Source of the DNA: Curtobacterium poinsettiae
GTDB taxonomy: Bacteria; Actinomycetota; Actinomycetes; Actinomycetales; Microbacteriaceae
Length of the DNA stretch: 64,000 bases
Assembly: GCF_025677645.1 (NCBI RefSeq)
Contig: NZ_CP106879.1
Span: forward strand, 186,001 to 250,000
Direction: 5' to 3'
The translations under genes and the position numbers were made by a program. The notes under the pieces were generated by a model. The model saw only the letters and a program-made list of their open reading frames with translations, searched no databases and was not told the DNA's origin. Each line of letters begins with the position of its first letter. The first letter of the stretch is position 1. Below are positions 60,383 to 64,000 of the stretch, piece by piece.

Positions 60383-61159
60383 CTACCGTTGCAGCACGTC
60401 GGCTTCGGTGGCGGGCGCTGCCTCGCGCTCCTCTTCCTGCTCGCGCTCCCAGGCGTCCTTCACGAAGCGGTACCAGAGGAAGACGGCGAAGCCGGCGAAG
60501 ACGACCCACTCGATCGCGTAGAACAGGTTGAGCCAGTCGAACTGGACCTCGCGCGACGGTGCACGGTCGGCGATGGTGCCGAGGTCGGCGGCCTTCGCGG
60601 TGGTGCCGTCGGCGACGACGTACCCGAGGTACATGCGGTCGTCGAAGGCCTGCCAGGTGTTCACGAACCGGGCGGGGGCGACTGCAGAGTACTCGCCCTC
60701 CTTGTAGGCGTCCTGGTCGGGCGACTCCGCCGGGTAGTAGCGACCCTGGATCGTGAGCGTCTGACCGTCCGCCAGGCGCTCGCCCCCGGCGACGGCGGCC
60801 GACCGCTGGTCGGACCACCCGATGACGACCGGGAGGCTCGCCCCACCGTCCGAGTCCACCAGGTGGCCGACGGTCTGGTACTCGCCACCCCCGGTGCGGC
60901 CGGTCAGGACGGTGGTGTCGTCGGCGACGAAGGTCCCGGTGACGGTGACCTTCTGCCCGGCGAGACTCTCGCTGACGGGCCGCTCGGGAGTGGTGACCGC
61001 CTCGAGCGTGCGGCGGGTCTCGGTGGTCGCCGGCAGGGGTTTGCCGTTGGCGATCGACCGCTCGAGCTGCCACTTGCCCAGCCCGGCGAACACCGCCGCC
61101 AGCACGAGCGCCAGCAACAGCAGCGCGATCCACCTCGGTCGTCGGGCAACGGCCCACAT
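60383..61159 (-). CDS. SURF1 family protein (cytochrome oxidase assembly)
   Basis: A 258-residue membrane protein with one helix at each end (~residues 10-28 and 215-235) and a soluble domain between them, as in SURF1/Shy1. Visible: LGKWQLERSIANGKPL after the first helix, VTVTGTFV, and the C-terminal WLNLFYAIEWVVFAGFAVFLWYRF-type segment (NLFYAIEWVVFA). It is expected to aid haem insertion or maturation of the aa3-type oxidase. It starts five bases after the antiporter stop, so is probably translationally coupled to it. Confidence 0.9.
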   Translation of the reverse strand: MWAVARRPRWIALLLLALVLAAVFAGLGKWQLERSIANGKPLPATTETRRTLEAVTTPERPVSESLAGQKVTVTGTFVADDTTVLTGRTGGGEYQTVGHLVDSDGGASLPVVIGWSDQRSAAVAGGERLADGQTLTIQGRYYPAESPDQDAYKEGEYSAVAPARFVNTWQAFDDRMYLGYVVADGTTAKAADLGTIADRAPSREVQFDWLNLFYAIEWVVFAGFAVFLWYRFVKDAWEREQEEEREAAPATEADVLQR

Positions 61160-61164
61160 CTGTA

Positions 61165-62616
61165 TCAGTACTCCGGATCGCGCTGTCGGACCGGGCGCTC
61201 GGGGCGCTCGGCGGGGATCTCGACCGGCGACGTCACGGGGGCGGACGTCGGCTCGGACCCCTCATTGTCTCGCTCGTCCCTGCCAGCCGCCTCGACGAGC
61301 GCGAACTCCTCGGCGAACTGGCGGTCCCGCTCGGCCTTCCGCGCCGCGGCGGTGGCGTCCGCCTCGGCCTCGGCCGCTTCGGCGCTCTCGGCGGCGGCGG
61401 CCGCGGCGACGGCACGTCGGCCGCCCAGCCGTCCGCGCAGACGGATGAGCCGGCCCGGGCGCACCACGAGGCGGCCGATCCGGTCCGAGTTCACCGCGAG
61501 CAGCGGCCCGAGGACGGCCATGCAGAGGACGTAGAGGCCCGCGAAGGCGGTGATCCGCGCCTCCAGCCCGGCGGCAGCCGACAGCGTCGCGAGGATCAGC
61601 GCGAACTCACCGCGGTTCACCAGGATGACGGCGGTGTTGATGCCCTGTTGGACGTTGAAGCCGTTCATCCGGGCGACGATCTGCCCGGCGACGGCGTTGA
61701 GCACGACCGTCATGCCGATCGCGCCGAGGACGGGCCAGAGCACCTCGCCGAAGGTCGACAGGTCGAGGCCGAGCCCGAAGTTGACGAAGAAGAACGCGGC
61801 GAAGACGTCGCGCATCGGCAGGGCGAGCTGTTCGATGCGATCGCGGTACCGGGTCGCTCCGCAGAGCAGGCCGATGACGAAGGCACCGATCGCGTCGGTC
61901 ACGCCGAGCAGGTCGCCGATGCCGCCGAACATGACCGCGAGTCCGAAGAACAGCACCGTGAACAGCTCGTCGTCACGGGTGGCGAAGATCTTCGAGACCC
62001 ACTTGCCCGCGAAGCGCGCGAGCGTGAACATCACGATGAGGAACCCGAACGCGAGTGCGAGCTTGCCGACGACGGCCCAGACGTTGGTGTCGCCGGACAG
62101 CACGACGGAGACGATCGCCAGGTAGACGGCGATGAAGACGTCCTCGATCACGGTGACACCGAGGATCATCGGGGTCTCGTCGTTCGCCAGGCGCCGGAGC
62201 TCGATGAGGAGCTTCGTCACGATGGCGCTCGAGGACGTCGCCGTCATGCCCGCGATGATCAGGGCTTCACGGGTGCCCCAGCCGAGCGAGAACCCGAAGG
62301 CGAACCCCACGCCCATGTTGATGACGACGTAGGTGCCGCCGGACACCAGGAGCTTCCCCGCGTTGCCGTAGAACTCCTCTTGGTCGAACTCGAGCCCGAG
62401 GTTGAACAACAGCAGGATGAGCCCGAACGTCGCGATGAGCTCGATCGTGTGGGACTCGACGCTCAGCCCGAACCACGGCGTGTTCGGACTCGCGACGAGT
62501 CCGACCACCATGTAGATCGGGATGGCCGGCAGACCGATGGTCTTGCCGAGCCGTCCCAGGACGTAGGCGATGACGAAGAGCACACCGATGGTGAGCAGCT
62601 CACCACCCAGGTGCAT
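61165..62616 (-). CDS. monovalent cation/proton antiporter (CPA2, KefB/KhtU-like)
   Basis: A 483-residue membrane transporter with about twelve helices in residues 1-385, then a charged Ala/Glu/Arg-rich tail. Family features: GRLGKTIGLPAIPIYMVVGL near residue 20, LILLLFNLGLEFDQEEF near 65, ATSSSAIVTKLLIE near 125, and GVTDAIGAFVIGLLCGAT near 235 with the ion-binding aspartate. There is no fused TrkA-N/C part; instead the regulatory subunit is the separate gene just upstream, 3 nt away. It probably exports K+ or Na+ in exchange for protons. Confidence 0.92.
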   Translation of the reverse strand: MHLGGELLTIGVLFVIAYVLGRLGKTIGLPAIPIYMVVGLVASPNTPWFGLSVESHTIELIATFGLILLLFNLGLEFDQEEFYGNAGKLLVSGGTYVVINMGVGFAFGFSLGWGTREALIIAGMTATSSSAIVTKLLIELRRLANDETPMILGVTVIEDVFIAVYLAIVSVVLSGDTNVWAVVGKLALAFGFLIVMFTLARFAGKWVSKIFATRDDELFTVLFFGLAVMFGGIGDLLGVTDAIGAFVIGLLCGATRYRDRIEQLALPMRDVFAAFFFVNFGLGLDLSTFGEVLWPVLGAIGMTVVLNAVAGQIVARMNGFNVQQGINTAVILVNRGEFALILATLSAAAGLEARITAFAGLYVLCMAVLGPLLAVNSDRIGRLVVRPGRLIRLRGRLGGRRAVAAAAAAESAEAAEAEADATAAARKAERDRQFAEEFALVEAAGRDERDNEGSEPTSAPVTSPVEIPAERPERPVRQRDPEY

Positions 62617-62619
62617 GCG

Positions 62620-63150
62620 CTAGCTCTTCCGCGGGGCCTCGGCCGATGCGGCCGCAAGCTCTCCGCTGCGGTAGAAGGAGAACGCCTTGGCGACCTTCTC
62701 GGGGGATCCGGCGACGACGATCGTGTCCCCGGGGAAGACGACGAAGTCCGACGAGGGCGCCGGGTTGGCGCTGTCGCCACGGACCACGGCGACGACGGTC
62801 AGGCCGATGAAGCCCGAGTCGTGCAGGTCGCCGAGGGGCTTGCCCGCGATGGCGTCGTCGTAGTCGACGGAGAACCAGTCGATGGACAACCCCGGGATCT
62901 CGTCGAGCTTGTCGAGGCCCTCGGTGATCCGGGTGCCGCCGAGCAGTTCGGCGAGCGTGTGCGCCTCGTCCTCGCTGAGACGCAGCGAGACCTTCTCGGA
63001 CTTGTCCGCGCCGTCGGAGACGTCGGCGAACGAGATGAGGTCGGAGTGCCCCGACCGGTGCGTGATGACACCGCACTTGCCACCGTCGTCGGTGTAGAAG
63101 CTGTGCAGCACGCCGACTCCGGGGAGTTTGACGCGATGGACGTCGACCAT
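62620..63150 (-). CDS. TrkA-C domain regulatory subunit of the antiporter (KhtT-like)
   Basis: A 176-residue cytosolic protein. The C-terminal ~80 residues are a TrkA-C (RCK-C) domain (IAGKPLGDLHDSGFIGLTVV, FPGDTIVVAGSPEKVAKAF), which binds nucleotides such as c-di-AMP in related systems. The N-terminal half (KLPGVGVLHSFYTDDGGKCG) matches KhtT. ATG 63150 is chosen because GAGGGAG lies 6 nt upstream; in-frame ATG 63177 is less likely. It stops 3 nt before the antiporter start, giving a two-gene module upstream of SURF1. Confidence 0.9.
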   Translation of the reverse strand: MVDVHRVKLPGVGVLHSFYTDDGGKCGVITHRSGHSDLISFADVSDGADKSEKVSLRLSEDEAHTLAELLGGTRITEGLDKLDEIPGLSIDWFSVDYDDAIAGKPLGDLHDSGFIGLTVVAVVRGDSANPAPSSDFVVFPGDTIVVAGSPEKVAKAFSFYRSGELAAASAEAPRKS

Positions 63151-63225
63151 GATGGCTCCCTCTTCGAGTACCCCCATGCTAACCACCCGGTGGTCCCACG
63201 CATTCCGCCCGCTACTGTTCTGTGG

Positions 63226-63729
63226 ATGGGGAGAACACGGATCGTCGTCGCCGTCGTCGGGGTGCTGGTCGTCGCGCTGTACGCGGCACTGCTGGCGGTG
63301 AACGCACTGGTGCTGGACCCGCTCGCCGCGGTCCCCGGTGCGACCCTGCCCGAGATCCACGCCGAGCTCATCCAGCAGGGCTTCCACGTGCAGACCGACA
63401 TCGTGGTCGTGATCGCGCTGGCCTCGGTCGGGGTCGTGCTCGCCGCCGGGCTGTCGGTGCTGCTGCTCGTCACCCGAGCACCGACCCACGTCATCGCCGC
63501 GGTGCTGCTGGCCGTGGTCGTGCTCGGTGGTCCGGCGTCGTTCTGGAGTGGGTTCGCCCTCGGGATGGACGTCGCGGACGGCTTCGGTACCGACGGTGGT
63601 GACCACACGATCTGGGCCGGCGTGCTGTACGTGACGAGCCTCGTCGCGCTGATCGCGATCCCGGTGGTGCTCGTGGTCGGCCAGGCGGCGCACGCGCGCC
63701 GCGCCGCCCTGCGGGCACACGCCGTCTGA
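63226..63729 (+). CDS. small membrane protein, unknown function
   Basis: A 167-residue protein with four hydrophobic segments (~residues 4-30, 52-75, 82-105, 130-152), a first extracytoplasmic loop after helix one, and a basic C-terminus. No domain is recognised. ATG 63226 (MGRTRIVVAVVG) is chosen because it opens with a signal-anchor-like helix; TACTGT at 63213 may be a -10 element. It is divergent from the antiporter module and ends one base before a strong terminator. Confidence 0.7.
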   Translation: MGRTRIVVAVVGVLVVALYAALLAVNALVLDPLAAVPGATLPEIHAELIQQGFHVQTDIVVVIALASVGVVLAAGLSVLLLVTRAPTHVIAAVLLAVVVLGGPASFWSGFALGMDVADGFGTDGGDHTIWAGVLYVTSLVALIAIPVVLVVGQAAHARRAALRAHAV

Positions 63730-63730
63730 C

Positions 63731-63786
63731 GGACGCACCACGGGCCTCCAGTCCGGTCTGCTGGCCTGGAGGCCCGTGGTGCGTCC
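63731..63786. terminator. bidirectional terminator with perfect 21-bp stem
   Basis: Arms 63731-63751 (core caccacgggcctcc) and 63766-63786 are exact inverted repeats with a 14-nt loop, lying between the stops of two convergent genes. The inner part cctggaggc resembles the arms of repeat C. Confidence 0.85.
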
Positions 63787-63799
63787 GCGACGCTGCTCG

Positions 63800-64000
63800 C
63801 TACTCCGGCTCGCTCGTCTTCTCGCCGACGACCTGCTCGTCGGACGCCTTCGCGCCCTCGGCGCCGTCCGAGCGGCCGCCGCCCACGACCACGTCGTCCT
63901 CGTCGAAGCCGAACGCGATGTCCGGGGCCTCGAGCCGCACGCGGTCCGCGCTCTCGTCGTCGGGCTGCAGCTGCGACTCCCGTTCCGCGGCCACGCGCTT
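63800..64000 (-). CDS. C-terminal end of an unidentified protein, partial
   Basis: The final ~66 codons of a gene that enters from beyond the right edge, stop TAG at 63802-63800. The visible tail is acidic and probably disordered (rich in Asp, Glu, Gly and Ser, with one hydrophobic patch DIAFGFDEDDVVVGGG). No family can be assigned from this part. Confidence 0.6.
   Translation of the reverse strand, partial: KRVAAERESQLQPDDESADRVRLEAPDIAFGFDEDDVVVGGGRSDGAEGAKASDEQVVGEKTSEPE

Overview
The window is very GC-rich, densely packed chromosomal DNA of an actinobacterium. Gene content and order (sucC-sucD-DUF6350-purN-purH, DUF805 and DUF817 proteins, a DtxR-type iron box, SURF1 and DUF3817 next to guaA) point to Microbacteriaceae, perhaps Curtobacterium. 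The genus is an inference from general resemblance, not a search result. No rRNA, tRNA, CRISPR array, insertion sequence or phage gene was seen.

Layout. 1-2300: NAD(P)HX dehydratase, a histidine phosphatase and an AbiEi-like/nuclease protein. 2560-9186: a mannoside-utilisation operon (binding protein, two permeases, GH38 alpha-mannosidase) framed by two inverted copies of an intergenic repeat. 9300-16840: PhzF, two DUF805 membrane proteins, a lipoprotein, a large sortase-anchored lamin-tail protein, a ROK regulator, an acetyltransferase and an alkyltransferase-like DNA-binding protein. 16875-21125: an asymmetric heterodimeric ABC exporter, preceded by a possible 40-residue leader peptide. 21149-27687: purH, purN, DUF6350, sucD and sucC. 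27913-31343: RecQ, small proteins and a DUF2236 oxygenase.

31316-44389 is the most unusual part. It is a type VII secretion (T7SS)-like locus with an FHA protein, a WXG100 protein, a second small helical protein, a candidate substrate with membrane helices, a series of small proteins that look related to one another, two unfamiliar membrane proteins, and a 1456-residue EccC/EssC-type ATPase. No EccB, EccD, EccE, MycP, EsaA or EssB was recognised. Two genes just before the ATPase look broken: a truncated RDD-like gene and a PH-like membrane gene carrying two in-frame TGA codons.

44423-45059 is a PNPOx-family gene with an apparent single-base frameshift near its 3' end. 45154-50346 is a hydroxamate (desferrioxamine-type) siderophore operon desA-desB-desCD, with the acyltransferase and NIS synthetase fused, under an iron box. 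50469-64000: an exported phosphoesterase, PcrA/UvrD, a glycerophosphodiesterase, DUF817, a Bax-inhibitor-like protein, guaA, DUF3817, SURF1, a cation/proton antiporter with its TrkA-C subunit, a small membrane protein and the tail of an unidentified gene.

Several families of short intergenic inverted repeats recur across the window and, together with well-formed terminators, separate most transcription units.
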